NCBI RefSeq assembly: GCF_012641405.1
Contig: NZ_JABAII010000003.1
Span: 434,001 to 498,000 of the forward strand
Length of the DNA: 64,000 nucleotides
From: Rhizobium sp. P40RR-XXII
GTDB lineage: Bacteria > Pseudomonadota > Alphaproteobacteria > Rhizobiales > Rhizobiaceae
Direction of reading: 5' to 3'
Positions 35,022-43,939 of this stretch are shown in pieces. The notes under the pieces were generated by a model, which had not been told where the DNA came from, searched no databases, and saw only the letters and a program-made list of their open reading frames with translations. Numbering within the stretch: position 1 is the stretch's first letter; every line of letters begins with the position of its first letter. The position numbers and the translations under genes are program-made.

Positions 35022-35906
35022 ATGCGACGCTTGGGAATCCATTCATTTGTATGGACGGGCGGCCAAACCCAGGAAGGGCTTGAGATGGCCCTGCGAAAGA
35101 CGGCCGAGCACGGTTATGGAACCATCGAGTTCGCCTATCTTCGCCCCGAAAAATTCAACCTGGACCGGCTCGCAAGGCTCGCGCAGTCGCTTGACGTGGA
35201 GATCGGCGTGACGATGGGGTTGCCGCTCGACAAGGACGTGTCGAGCGACGATCCCTCGGTCGTTGCGGAGGGCAAGCGGATGCTGGCCGACGCGGTGCGC
35301 GCAGTCAGGGACATCGGCGGCAACAAGCTGGGCGGCATCCTTTATTCCGCACACACCAAGTACAATCGCCAGCCAACAAGGAAGGGCTGGGACAACAGTG
35401 TCGGCGCCATTGCCGCGACGGCCGAAGTGGCCGGGCAAGCGAAAGTCGATCTCGTCCTCGAAATCGTGAACCGGTTCGAGACCAATCTGTTGAATACGAC
35501 CGCGCAAGGGCTGAAATTCATCTCCGAGACCGGCTCCGATCATGTTCGCCTGCATCTCGACACCTTCCACATGAACATCGAGGAGGCCAATCCCGCCGCG
35601 GCGATCCGCCTGGCCGGCGACAAGATCGGCTACTTCCACATCGGCGAAAGCAATCGAGGCTATCTCGGCGATGGCGTCATCGACTTCGACCTCATTTTCG
35701 ACGCCCTGCTCGATATCGACTACAAGCGCGACATCGTGTTCGAGAGCTTTTCGACTGCCGTCGTCGACGAGGGATTGTCGCTCGCCTGCGCGATCTGGCG
35801 CGATACATGGACCGATAACGATCCTCTTGCCGCCCATGCGAAGCGTTATATCGAGCTCAAATATGACGAGGCCAAGCGCCGGCGTGCCACAAGCGCCCGT
35901 CCCTGA
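35022..35906 (+). CDS. Ketose 3-epimerase (TIM-barrel sugar isomerase family)
   Basis: 294 aa from the third of three consecutive ATGs, which has the best spacing (8 nt) to GAGGA. AP_endonuc_2-type barrel of the D-tagatose/D-psicose 3-epimerase group: metal-binding Glu in LVLEIVNRFETNLLNT, Asp and His in VRLHLDTFHMNIEEAN, and YFHIGESNRGYLGDGVIDF with terminal Glu in IVFESFSTAVV. All four ligands and the Glu-Arg pair of the family are present. It probably interconverts ketoses (for example tagatose and sorbose) produced by the SDR enzymes of the cluster. It is 36% or so similar by eye to the second epimerase at 43940, a clear paralogue; the figure is an impression only. Confidence 0.9.
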   Translation: MRRLGIHSFVWTGGQTQEGLEMALRKTAEHGYGTIEFAYLRPEKFNLDRLARLAQSLDVEIGVTMGLPLDKDVSSDDPSVVAEGKRMLADAVRAVRDIGGNKLGGILYSAHTKYNRQPTRKGWDNSVGAIAATAEVAGQAKVDLVLEIVNRFETNLLNTTAQGLKFISETGSDHVRLHLDTFHMNIEEANPAAAIRLAGDKIGYFHIGESNRGYLGDGVIDFDLIFDALLDIDYKRDIVFESFSTAVVDEGLSLACAIWRDTWTDNDPLAAHAKRYIELKYDEAKRRRATSARP

Positions 35907-35971
35907 TAATCCTTCGTGTGACCCGCTCCGGCCGTATAGGTTGGCGCGGGTCGATTTGAAGGGATTGGAAT

Positions 35972-37180
35972 ATGAACGACACCGTCTCCATCGGAAGTTC
36001 GCCGCGTAGAATTCGCCAGAGCAATCTCGTTGCGGCCCTGCAGGCAATCTACAGCCATCGCGGCATGAGCCGCGCCGATCTGGCGCGAAAGCTCGGCATG
36101 AACCGCTCGTCCTCCGGTGAGATCGTCGCCGAGTTGACGGAAGGCGGATTTGTTCATGAGCTGGAGGCAGGCAGCAGGCGCGGCGAGCAATCCCGCGCGG
36201 GGCGGCCGGGCATCATGCTGGAGCTCATTCCCGATGCCGCGTTTTTCGTCGGCATCGAGATCGGCGTGGAGCACATATCCGCCGTGGTCATCGATCTTGC
36301 CGCAGAAGTCAGGGTTTGCCGCAAGGTTGCCTTCGACACGCTGTCTTCGACGGTCGAGAGGGCTGTCGAACATGGCATAGCATTGATCGTCGGCGACATG
36401 ACCAAGGAGATGATGGTGCGGTGCAGGGGGCTGGGCATATCGACGCCGGCGCATATCCGGCCCGACGGCTCGGTGAGCCTTGCGCCAATTCTCGGATGGC
36501 GGGACGTGCCACTGAGGGGGATCTGCCGGTCTGCATTTCCGGTCGAGGTTCCGATCGCGATAGAGAACGATGCGAATGCCTTTGCCATAGGGGACAGCTA
36601 TCGCAGCCGCATCGCAGGCGTGACGCTTTTCCTGCTCATGGAGACCGGCGTCGGCGGTGGGATCATCATCGACGGCAAGCTGTTTCGCGGCGGCCACGGC
36701 CTGGCCGGCGAAATCGGCCACACTCTCGTGTCCGGAAGCGGCGGGCAGAAATTCGAACAGCTGATCGGGCGCGAAGTGCTGATCAAGCAGTATCGCGAGG
36801 CTGTCGGGAGGAACGACGCCGACCTGCAGGACTTTTTGGTCGGCGTTCGCGATCGTGTTCCGGCGGCCGTCAACATTGCGGAGACATGGTCGCGTCATCT
36901 GGCATATGCGCTGCTGCAGGCCTGCCGGCTGATAGACCCAGGCAGGATCGTGCTCGGCGGCTCGGTCGCATCTCTCTATCCGATGGTTGCCGCTCGCGTG
37001 GCCGTCCATATGTCCGAAGGCCAGAATATTCCCTTTCCCAATCCCGAAATCGTCGTTGACGAAGACGCGGAGTTCGGGTCCGCATTCGGAGCGGCGTGCA
37101 TGCTGCACCAGCGCTTCCTTTCGCTGGAGAACGAGGAGTTCAGCGGTGACGACGGCATGCTGCAGCGCTCGGCGGTTTGA
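35972..37180 (+). CDS. ROK-family transcriptional regulator
   Basis: 402 aa. N-terminal winged helix ([29 protein letters not shown]) fused to a sugar-kinase-like ROK domain with [35 protein letters not shown]. The zinc motif CxCGxxGC of typical ROK proteins is absent ([10 protein letters not shown]), as in some sugar-sensing repressors of rhizobia. It follows the epimerase by 65 bp and is the probable regulator of the cluster, perhaps through the GCTGCAAT sites. Confidence 0.92.
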   Translation: MNDTVSIGSSPRRIRQSNLVAALQAIYSHRGMSRADLARKLGMNRSSSGEIVAELTEGGFVHELEAGSRRGEQSRAGRPGIMLELIPDAAFFVGIEIGVEHISAVVIDLAAEVRVCRKVAFDTLSSTVERAVEHGIALIVGDMTKEMMVRCRGLGISTPAHIRPDGSVSLAPILGWRDVPLRGICRSAFPVEVPIAIENDANAFAIGDSYRSRIAGVTLFLLMETGVGGGIIIDGKLFRGGHGLAGEIGHTLVSGSGGQKFEQLIGREVLIKQYREAVGRNDADLQDFLVGVRDRVPAAVNIAETWSRHLAYALLQACRLIDPGRIVLGGSVASLYPMVAARVAVHMSEGQNIPFPNPEIVVDEDAEFGSAFGAACMLHQRFLSLENEEFSGDDGMLQRSAV

Positions 37181-37209
37181 CAACAACAGGTATCGAAAGC
37201 AGGACTGCG

Positions 37210-38187
37210 ATGACTTCAGCACTGGCTCCTGACCAGCTCGGCCCGACAATATGCGTCGGGGAAATTCTCGTGGAGATCGTCGCCACGACCGTCGGCGATG
37301 GGTTCGTCGAAGCCCAGCCATTGATCGGGCCTTTCGCCAGCGGCGCGCCGGCGATTTTCATTTCCCAATGCGGGCGCCTCGGCGGCAGTGCGGCCATGAT
37401 CGGCGCTGTCGGCGCCGACGATTTCGGCCGGGTGAATATCGAAAGGCTGAAGCGTGATGGCGTCGACCTTTCGGCAATATCCATCGATCCGGATTACCCG
37501 ACTGGCAGCGCCTTCGTTCGTTATCGTAAGAACGGCTCCCGCGATTTCGTCTACAACATCGCCAAGTCGGCCGCTGCGCGTTTCGGCTGGAGCGAAGGTG
37601 TCGGCGATCTCATCGGCCGCGGCGGCCATCTGCATGTCATGGGCTCGGCGCTGTCGGTTCCGAGCGCACGTGAGGTGATCGACAAGGCTGTCGATATCGT
37701 GAAGGCTCGTGGCGGCACGCTCTCGGTCGATCCGAACATCCGCAAGGAACTCAAGCTCGATGAGGACACCGAACGACGTTTTGCCAAGCTCGTCGCTGCC
37801 GCCGATCTGCTGCTGCCATCCGGAGAGGAACTGGAGCGGGCGGCTGGTGTTGAAGGCGAGGCGAATGCGATCCGCCGCCTGTTCGACATCGGGGTCAAGG
37901 AGATCGTGCTGAAGCGGGGCGCGGATGGGGCGACCTATTTCAACAGCAAGGGCGAGCGCATCGATGCTCCGGCCTTTATCGTCAAGGAAGTCGATCCGAC
38001 CGGCGCCGGCGATTGCTTCGGCGGCGCCTATCTTACCTGCCGCCGCCTGGGCATGCCGGCAGAAGATGCTCTGACCTATGCGGCTGCTGCCGGCGCCCGC
38101 AATGTCACCGTCGTCGGCCCGATGGAAGGTGCCGGCACCCGCGAGGAACTCGATGCGTTCATAGCCGCTACCGCGAGGCGTTCCTGA
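37210..38187 (+). CDS. PfkB-family sugar kinase
   Basis: 325 aa from ATG 37210. Both PfkB signatures are present: [17 protein letters not shown] near residue 60 and [16 protein letters not shown] (catalytic Asp) near residue 275. Related kinases in agrobacterial altritol/galactitol clusters phosphorylate D-tagatose at C6; that substrate is likely here because a GatZ-like gene follows with overlapping stop/start (TGATG at 38185-38189). Other ketohexoses cannot be excluded. Confidence 0.9.
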   Translation: MTSALAPDQLGPTICVGEILVEIVATTVGDGFVEAQPLIGPFASGAPAIFISQCGRLGGSAAMIGAVGADDFGRVNIERLKRDGVDLSAISIDPDYPTGSAFVRYRKNGSRDFVYNIAKSAAARFGWSEGVGDLIGRGGHLHVMGSALSVPSAREVIDKAVDIVKARGGTLSVDPNIRKELKLDEDTERRFAKLVAAADLLLPSGEELERAAGVEGEANAIRRLFDIGVKEIVLKRGADGATYFNSKGERIDAPAFIVKEVDPTGAGDCFGGAYLTCRRLGMPAEDALTYAAAAGARNVTVVGPMEGAGTREELDAFIAATARRS

Positions 38188-39458
38188 TGCAGATCCATCT
38201 CAACGAACTGGCAACGCTGAGAGCCGAAGGCCGGCCGAAGGGCATCACCTCGGTCTGCTCGGCGCACCCGTTGGTGCTCAGAGCCGCGCTCCGGCATGGT
38301 CGCCTGCATTCGAGCACGGTGCTGATCGAGGCGACCTGCAACCAGGTCAATCATCTGGGCGGTTATACCGGCATGACGCCGGGCGACTTCGCCGCCCTTG
38401 TCCGGCGGATCGCCAAGGAGGAGGGCTGCCTGGAGCAGCTCATCGTTCTGGGTGGGGATCATCTCGGCCCAAATCCATGGCGGGATCGTCCGGCTGAAGA
38501 CGCCATGGCCGAGGCGGAGAAAATGGTCGCCGCCTATGTCGATGCCGGGTTTCGAAAAATCCACCTGGACGCCTCGATGGGCTGCAAGGGCGAGCCCGCC
38601 TCGCTCGACGACGAGACCACGGCTCGTCGCGCGGCACGTCTCGCTGCTGTGGCCGAAGCTTCGGCGCGGAGGAGCGGCGGTGCCATGCCGGTCTATGTGA
38701 TCGGCACGGAGGTCCCGCCACCCGGCGGTGCCGATCATGCTCTAACGACCATCGAGCCGACGGCGGCCTCGGCTGCCCGCAAGACGATCGACGTCCACCG
38801 GCGCGTGTTTGAGCAAGCGGGTTTGCACGAGGGGTTTGGACGTGCCATCGGACTGGTCGTCCAGCCCGGCGTCGAATTTGGCAATCACAATGTCATTGTC
38901 TACGACCGTAGCAAGATAGCCGAGCTGAAGTCAGTGCTGACGGATGAACGGCAATTCGTTTTCGAAGCCCACTCGACCGACTACCAGGGTGCGGCGGCGC
39001 TGACAGCCCTCGTGGAGGATGGGTTTCCCATCCTGAAAGTTGGTCCCGAACTGACTTTCGTGCTGCGCGAGGCCCTTTACGGGCTGGATCTGATCGCTTC
39101 CGATCTCGTGCCCAATTACGGCGAGCGGCCGCTTTACGCTGCCATGGAAGCATTGATGCTGGCTCATCCGAAGAACTGGAGCCAGCACTATCATGGGACC
39201 GGAGGTGAAAAGCGCTGGCTGCGGCATTATTCGCTGTCCGACCGCATCCGCTACTACTGGGCTTCGGCGGACGCCCAGTCTGCTGTCGAGAAACTATGTG
39301 ATGTCCTGCAGGGGCGGACCATACCGCTGCCGCTGTTCTGGCAGCATATGCCGGTCGCGCAACATTTTGCCGATGCGCCGCTGGACCCGCAAGAGGTCCT
39401 GATCTGGCGGGTCACCCGCAGCCTTGCGGACTATCACGCCGCTTGCGGGGCAGTTTAA
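38187..39458 (+). CDS. GatZ/KbaZ-like protein, probable D-tagatose-6-phosphate 4-epimerase
   Basis: 423 aa, full length for the GatZ/KbaZ family: GITSVCSAHPLVLRAALRHG, LIEATCNQVNHLGGYTGMTP, GGDHLGPNPWR, HLDASMGCKGE, and VQPGVEFGNHNVIVYD, FEAHSTDYQ, ILKVGPELTF. In enterobacteria the protein is described as the non-catalytic subunit of tagatose-bisphosphate aldolase with GatY/KbaY. No GatY/KbaY gene is in this window, while the metal-type residues (GGDH, HLD, EAHSTDYQ) are intact. In Agrobacterium a GatZ-like protein was shown to epimerise D-tagatose 6-phosphate to D-fructose 6-phosphate; that role fits best. Start overlaps the kinase stop by 1 nt. Confidence 0.88.
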   Translation: MQIHLNELATLRAEGRPKGITSVCSAHPLVLRAALRHGRLHSSTVLIEATCNQVNHLGGYTGMTPGDFAALVRRIAKEEGCLEQLIVLGGDHLGPNPWRDRPAEDAMAEAEKMVAAYVDAGFRKIHLDASMGCKGEPASLDDETTARRAARLAAVAEASARRSGGAMPVYVIGTEVPPPGGADHALTTIEPTAASAARKTIDVHRRVFEQAGLHEGFGRAIGLVVQPGVEFGNHNVIVYDRSKIAELKSVLTDERQFVFEAHSTDYQGAAALTALVEDGFPILKVGPELTFVLREALYGLDLIASDLVPNYGERPLYAAMEALMLAHPKNWSQHYHGTGGEKRWLRHYSLSDRIRYYWASADAQSAVEKLCDVLQGRTIPLPLFWQHMPVAQHFADAPLDPQEVLIWRVTRSLADYHAACGAV

Positions 39459-39476
39459 CCACCCAAGGAGGAGAAA

Positions 39477-40202
39477 ATGGACGAATTGAAGGGAAAAGTG
39501 GCTGCGGTCACCGGGGCAGCATCCGGGATCGGATTGGCTTCCACGGAGGCCATGATCGCGGCGGGGGCGACGGTCGTTCTGGTCGATCGCGACGAAAAGG
39601 CGTTGGGATCTGTTTGCGAGCGCCTGGGAGGCCGGGCTATTCCGCTCGCCATCGACCTATTGGATACCGAACAATGCGCCTCGCTGCTGGATGACATCCT
39701 CGCGAAGGTCGGCCATCTCGACATCCTGCATGCCAATGCCGGCACCTATATCGGCGGCGACCTGGTGGAGGCCAATCTCGACGCCATCGACCGGATGCTC
39801 AACTTGAACGTCAATGTCGTCATCAAGAACGTGCGAACCGTGGCGCCGCATATGATCGAGCGGGGAACCGGCGACATCATCGTCACGAGTTCGGTCGCGG
39901 GCCATTCGCCGGTGCCCTGGGAGCCTGTCTATTCGCCGTCGAAATGGGCGATGACATGCTTCGTGCAGACCATGCGGCGTCAGCTTCTGAAGAGCGGAAT
40001 CCGTGTCGGTTCGGTTTCTCCGGGCCCCGTTATCAGCGCCTTGCTCGCCGATTGGCCGGAAGAAAATCTGCGCAAGGCCAAGGAGGCCGGCGCCCTGATC
40101 GAACCCAAGGAAGTGGCCGATGCGATCATGTTCATGCTGACGCGTCCGCGCAACGTCACGATCCGCGACGTCGTGGTCCTGCCGAGCGCTTTCGACATCT
40201 GA
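39477..40202 (+). CDS. SDR related to ribitol 2-dehydrogenase
   Basis: 241 aa. NAD motif VTGAASGIGLASTEA, HANAGTYIGGDLVEANLDAIDRML, catalytic SSVAGHSPVPWEPVYSPSKWAM, and the C-terminal TRPRNVTIRDVVVLPSAFDI. HANAGTYIGG, WEPVYSPSK and NVTIRDVVVLP agree closely with Klebsiella RbtD as I remember it. Oxidation of a secondary polyol hydroxyl (ribitol, altritol or similar) with NAD+ is inferred. 18 bp after the GatZ-like gene, ribosome site AAGGAGGAG. Confidence 0.87.
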   Translation: MDELKGKVAAVTGAASGIGLASTEAMIAAGATVVLVDRDEKALGSVCERLGGRAIPLAIDLLDTEQCASLLDDILAKVGHLDILHANAGTYIGGDLVEANLDAIDRMLNLNVNVVIKNVRTVAPHMIERGTGDIIVTSSVAGHSPVPWEPVYSPSKWAMTCFVQTMRRQLLKSGIRVGSVSPGPVISALLADWPEENLRKAKEAGALIEPKEVADAIMFMLTRPRNVTIRDVVVLPSAFDI

Positions 40203-40213
40203 GGAGCCGAACC

Positions 40214-40987
40214 ATGAGCTACCTGAAAAAATTTTGCCTGGACGGCGAGCGTGCGGTGGTGACCGGCGGTGGCCGTGCGATCGGCCTTTGCTGTGTGGAG
40301 GCGCTGGCCGAGGCCGGGGCAGCCGTTGTCGTCATCGAGCGCGGCGAGGCCGACGCCCGAGAGGCGCTCGCCCTGCGGGATAGGGGCTACGACATCGATC
40401 TGCGGATCGGCGATGTCACCGATTCCGCGCGGATGGAGGCGATCGCCACGGAGCTTGCCGATGGCGGCCGCGCCGCGACGATCCTGGTGAACAATGCCGG
40501 GATCGGCCAAAGCGGCATCCCCTCGCAGGACGTCACGGATGCCGATTGGCTGCGCATGATGGATGTGAATGTCAACGGCGTTTTCTGGTGCTCGCGGTCC
40601 TTCGGCCGTCACATGGTCGCGATGAAGCGCGGCGCCATTGTCAATCTCGGCTCGATGTCCGGAACCATCTGCAACCGGCCGCAGCCGCAGACGCCGTATA
40701 ACGTGTCCAAGGCGGCGGTCCATCATCTCACACGCTCGATGGCGGCCGAATGGGCTGAGCACGGCGTCAGGGTAAACGCCGTCGCGCCGACCTATATCGA
40801 GACGCCGATGGTCATGGCGGTCGAGGCCAATCGCGATCGCATTCCGATCTGGCTTGCCGACACGCCGATGGGGCGGATGGGCACGCCTGAGGAAGTCGCC
40901 AGCGCGGTCCTCTTCCTCGCATCGGGCGCCGCAAGCCTCATGACGGGTGCCATCGTCAATGTCGATGCCGGCTTTACCTGCTGGTAG
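40214..40987 (+). CDS. SDR related to galactitol dehydrogenase
   Basis: 257 aa. N-terminal MSYLKKFCLDGERAVVTGGGRAIG, ILVNNAGIG, FWCSRSFGRHMVAMKRGAIVNLGSMSGTICNRPQPQTPYNVSKAAV with catalytic Ser-Tyr-Lys, and C-terminal MTGAIVNVDAGFTCW. The NLGSMSGTI-NRPQ block, TPMGRMG and the Trp terminus resemble galactitol dehydrogenase of Rhodobacter and agrobacteria, which gives L-tagatose. Last gene of the plus operon, 11 bp after the preceding SDR. Confidence 0.87.
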   Translation: MSYLKKFCLDGERAVVTGGGRAIGLCCVEALAEAGAAVVVIERGEADAREALALRDRGYDIDLRIGDVTDSARMEAIATELADGGRAATILVNNAGIGQSGIPSQDVTDADWLRMMDVNVNGVFWCSRSFGRHMVAMKRGAIVNLGSMSGTICNRPQPQTPYNVSKAAVHHLTRSMAAEWAEHGVRVNAVAPTYIETPMVMAVEANRDRIPIWLADTPMGRMGTPEEVASAVLFLASGAASLMTGAIVNVDAGFTCW

Positions 40988-41492
40988 GTGTTCCGTTTGA
41001 TGGAGGAGGAGCGGGCTCTTTACTTCCATCCAGATAGAAGCGGCCGTTGGAACGGCTGGTTTCATCATGCTCCAGTCTCGTCCGCAGACGAGACTGGCGT
41101 GTATCATGGGCTTTCAGGGCCGATCCATCCTATTGTTTTTACGCAAGCTCCGACCGGAAAGCCGCCGGGCATTTTTCCCGGAATTGTTTCGTGCGGCGCT
41201 TTCCGCTTTCGGGAGGAGCGATGGACTATCCGAGTCCCGCGTGGAGACGAAGCTTCGCGGATGTGAAGCGAAGGTCTCGAATTCGTCATCCTGGCGGATC
41301 GAGGCGACGATGACGATACAACCGCATCGGGCATTGCCACAATCAAGTTTACGCAACCTTGATGTCACAAATGATTTGGCTATTCTACCAGATTAGGTAG
41401 TACGCTTTGTGCGTCGAAATACCGTCTCGGGTTTCTCGGTCGCCCTCGGGCAGCGGAGCCGCCCGCAAGGAAACGATAAACAGGTAGTTTTC
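40988..41492. other. 505-bp intergenic region with hairpin and cfa promoter
   Basis: Holds no convincing gene (three reading frames of 80-110 codons have no family features and overlap each other). A strong hairpin lies at 41072-41097. Upstream of cfa are two short dyads, ATCAAG/CTTGAT (41342-41363) and CTACC/GGTAG (41385-41400), in AT-rich DNA and probably part of its promoter. Confidence 0.45.
41072..41097. terminator. Hairpin after the polyol operon
   Basis: CCAGTCTCGTC-CGCA-GACGAGACTGG, 11-bp perfect stem with a 4-nt loop, 85 bp after the last SDR stop. No U-run follows, so it may act as mRNA stabiliser rather than an intrinsic terminator. Confidence 0.5.
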
Positions 41493-42833
41493 ATGTTCCT
41501 AGAAGCAGCTCTTTCCAGTTTGATCAAAATCGGAACGCTTACGGTCACTTTTCCCGATGGTTCCACGCGCGATTTCGGTACGGGATCGGAACCGCGCGCA
41601 GCGATGAAAATAAAAACCGCCCGCGCAAAGCGCCGTCTTCTCCTCAATCCTGCCCTGGGACTCGGCGAGGCCTATATGGATGGCGACGTCGAGCCGGGCT
41701 CGGGCGATTTCTTTCAGATGATGGACTTGCTCGTCCTGAATATGATGGAAGGTGGCACCCACCCTTTCAGCAAGGTCATGGACAAGGTTCGCTGGCTGCG
41801 CCGACATCTCGATCAATTGAATTTCGCCGGACGCTCGAAGCGCAACGTTGCCCATCACTACGATCTCGATGCGCGCCTTTATTCGCTGATGCTGGATGAG
41901 GACCGGCAGTATTCCTGCGCCTATTTCCCTGTTGGCGATGAGACGCTCGAAGAGGCGCAGCTCAAGAAGAAGCGGCATATCGCATCGAAGCTCATGCTGG
42001 ATCGTCCAGGCCTCGAGGTTCTGGATATCGGCTGCGGCTGGGGCGGCATGGCGCTTTATCTCGCCAGGGAATTTGGAGCACGGGTAACAGGCCTCACCCT
42101 TTCGGAAGAGCAACTGCTGGCCGCGAAAGCGCGGGCGAAGGATGCCGGTCTTGAGCACATGGTGACGTTCGAGCTGCTGGACTACCGCTCCTGGACCCGG
42201 CCCGTCGACCGCATCGTCTCCGTCGGCATGTTCGAGCATGTTGGCATCAATCACTATCGGACCTTCTTCGACAAGATCCGCGCGGTGCTCAAGGAAGATG
42301 GCGTTGCGCTGATCCACGCGATCGGCCGGGCCGACGGGCCAGGCAGCACGAATCCCTGGATCGCAAAATATATTTTCCCCGGCGGTTATTCGCCGGCGGT
42401 CTCCGAAGTCCTGTCCGTGGTCGAGAAATCCGGGCTCTGGACGACCGACATCGAAATCCTGCGTCTCCACTATGCCAAGACCCTCGAGCAATGGAGGGAG
42501 CGCTTCATGAGGAACAGGGCCACGCTGGCCAAGCTTTATGACGAACGATTCTGTCGGATGTTCGAATTCTATCTGATCGGATCCGAACTCGCCTTCCGCC
42601 GCATGGGTCACATGAACTGGCAATTGCAGCTGACGAAGGATGTCTCTGCTCTGCCGCTGGCACGTGACTACATGGTCGATATCGAGCGGGCGCGGACGGC
42701 TATCGCCGAGCAGGGGAAGTCGCAGCCGATCGAAGCCGCAAGCGCGCGGGCGAGACGGGATCTGACAGTGCATGACGAGCGCAAGCCGCGTCAGCAAAAT
42801 CAATCCGGTACGGAGTCTTCCCGGAACCTTTGA
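41493..42833 (+). CDS. cfa: Cyclopropane-fatty-acyl-phospholipid synthase homologue
   Basis: 446 aa. SAM-dependent enzyme that methylenates unsaturated acyl chains of membrane lipids. Visible: LGLGEAYMDGDVEPGSGDFFQMMDLL, HYDLDARLYSLMLDEDRQYSCAYFPVGDETLEEAQLKKKRHIASKL, SAM motif VLDIGCGWGGMALYLAREFGARVTGLTLSEEQ, SVGMFEHVGINHYRTFF and YIFPGGYSPAVSEV. All Cfa signatures are present. The C-terminus has a hydrophilic tail of about 40 residues. Rhizobia often have two cfa copies; this would be one. Start ATG 41493. Confidence 0.93.
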   Translation: MFLEAALSSLIKIGTLTVTFPDGSTRDFGTGSEPRAAMKIKTARAKRRLLLNPALGLGEAYMDGDVEPGSGDFFQMMDLLVLNMMEGGTHPFSKVMDKVRWLRRHLDQLNFAGRSKRNVAHHYDLDARLYSLMLDEDRQYSCAYFPVGDETLEEAQLKKKRHIASKLMLDRPGLEVLDIGCGWGGMALYLAREFGARVTGLTLSEEQLLAAKARAKDAGLEHMVTFELLDYRSWTRPVDRIVSVGMFEHVGINHYRTFFDKIRAVLKEDGVALIHAIGRADGPGSTNPWIAKYIFPGGYSPAVSEVLSVVEKSGLWTTDIEILRLHYAKTLEQWRERFMRNRATLAKLYDERFCRMFEFYLIGSELAFRRMGHMNWQLQLTKDVSALPLARDYMVDIERARTAIAEQGKSQPIEAASARARRDLTVHDERKPRQQNQSGTESSRNL

Positions 42834-43104
42834 AAACAGCTTTCGCTGTGCCAGCTGGCGTTACCTCGTCGCACGGATTGACGCCAGCCGGCATCGGCAA
42901 GCACGAGATCGTCTCCGGCGACGGGCGGCGTGCGTTGGGCCGTTCTCGAAAGTGCGGGGGCGTGTGCTCATCGTGTTGGCGGACTTGCCATCATAGATCG
43001 CAATTGGCTATGGGGTTATCGCCGTAGGATGATGAGACATGTTTGCCTTTCAGCTTTCATTGCCTGAAAGGGCGGCACCAATTGCGAGGATTATCAGGAA
43101 AGAA
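42834..43104. other. Intergenic region, no gene seen
   Basis: 271 bp between cfa and the L,D-transpeptidase start. An in-frame ATG at 43039 would lengthen the transpeptidase by 22 residues without a signal function. No terminator was recognised. Confidence 0.35.
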
Positions 43105-43872
43105 ATGCGCTCAGCCAAGAACGAAAAGAGCCTCTCACGACGGGCTTTCATACTCGGATCCATCTCCGCGACCGCATCGCTTGCGGGGTGTGCCACGACC
43201 GCTCCGGTTCCGACGCCGATTGCCGCTCCGGCTCGCATGCCGCCTGTCGTTCCCGTCGCTTCGCAGGCTGAGAGCGCAATCGCACCTGATCCGGAACTCG
43301 AAGCCCGCTATGCCTCTCTGGTCGATGGCGGCCATGTCATTCCGGCCATTCCCTATCGAAAGCTGGATCCGAAATTTTACCGGCAGCGCGTTCCCGATCC
43401 GACCGGGGAGCCGGCCGGCACGGTGGTGGTGGATACCGCGTCGAGGTTCCTCTATGTCGTGGAACGCGGCGGCACCGCCATGCGATATGGCGTCGGCATC
43501 GGCCGCGACGGCTTTGCATGGGAAGGCGAGGGGATCATCCATTGGCGGCAGCATTGGCCGCGCTGGAAACCGCCGGGCGACATGATCGCGCGCAAGCCGG
43601 AACTTGCAAAATATTCGGTGGCCAATGGCGGCATGGATCCGGGTATCAAGAATCCATTGGGTGCCCGTGCGCTCTATATCTTCCAGAACGGCAAGGATAC
43701 GCTCTACCGTCTGCATGGCTCGCCAGAATGGCGCTCGATCGGCAAGGCATCATCATCAGGCTGCGTTCGCCTGGTCAATCAGGATGTCATAGACCTTTAT
43801 GAGCGCATTCCCTATCACGCGCGCATTGTGGTTCATCAGTCCCCGCTGCAAAGCAAGGGTGTTTCCGCCTGA
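43105..43872 (+). CDS. L,D-transpeptidase (ErfK/YbiS/YcfS/YnhG family), lipoprotein
   Basis: 255 aa from ATG 43105 (AGGAAAG upstream). The N-terminus has a twin-Arg-like LSRRAFILGSISATASLAGC ending in a lipobox, so the protein is probably exported and lipid-anchored. A Pro-rich linker (TTAPVPTPIAAPARMPPVV) precedes the YkuD domain: VVVDTASRFLYVVERGG, HGSPEWRSIGKASSSGCVRLVNQD with the catalytic His and Cys. It forms 3-3 cross-links in peptidoglycan or attaches outer membrane proteins; rhizobia carry many such paralogues. Confidence 0.92.
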   Translation: MRSAKNEKSLSRRAFILGSISATASLAGCATTAPVPTPIAAPARMPPVVPVASQAESAIAPDPELEARYASLVDGGHVIPAIPYRKLDPKFYRQRVPDPTGEPAGTVVVDTASRFLYVVERGGTAMRYGVGIGRDGFAWEGEGIIHWRQHWPRWKPPGDMIARKPELAKYSVANGGMDPGIKNPLGARALYIFQNGKDTLYRLHGSPEWRSIGKASSSGCVRLVNQDVIDLYERIPYHARIVVHQSPLQSKGVSA

Positions 43873-43939
43873 ATGAGCGGGGAGCCGCTGCAACTGCTTG
43901 ATGGAATGCCGTTCAAGGGATGTTCAAGCGGGTCGGCCG

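Noticed and set aside
40988..41266. 92-codon plus frame after the polyol operon
   Set aside because: No recognisable domain and it overlaps other equally long frames; the hairpin at 41072 lies inside it, more consistent with non-coding DNA.
41499..42803. 434-codon minus frame opposite cfa
   Set aside because: cfa carries all family motifs on the plus strand; the reverse frame has none.
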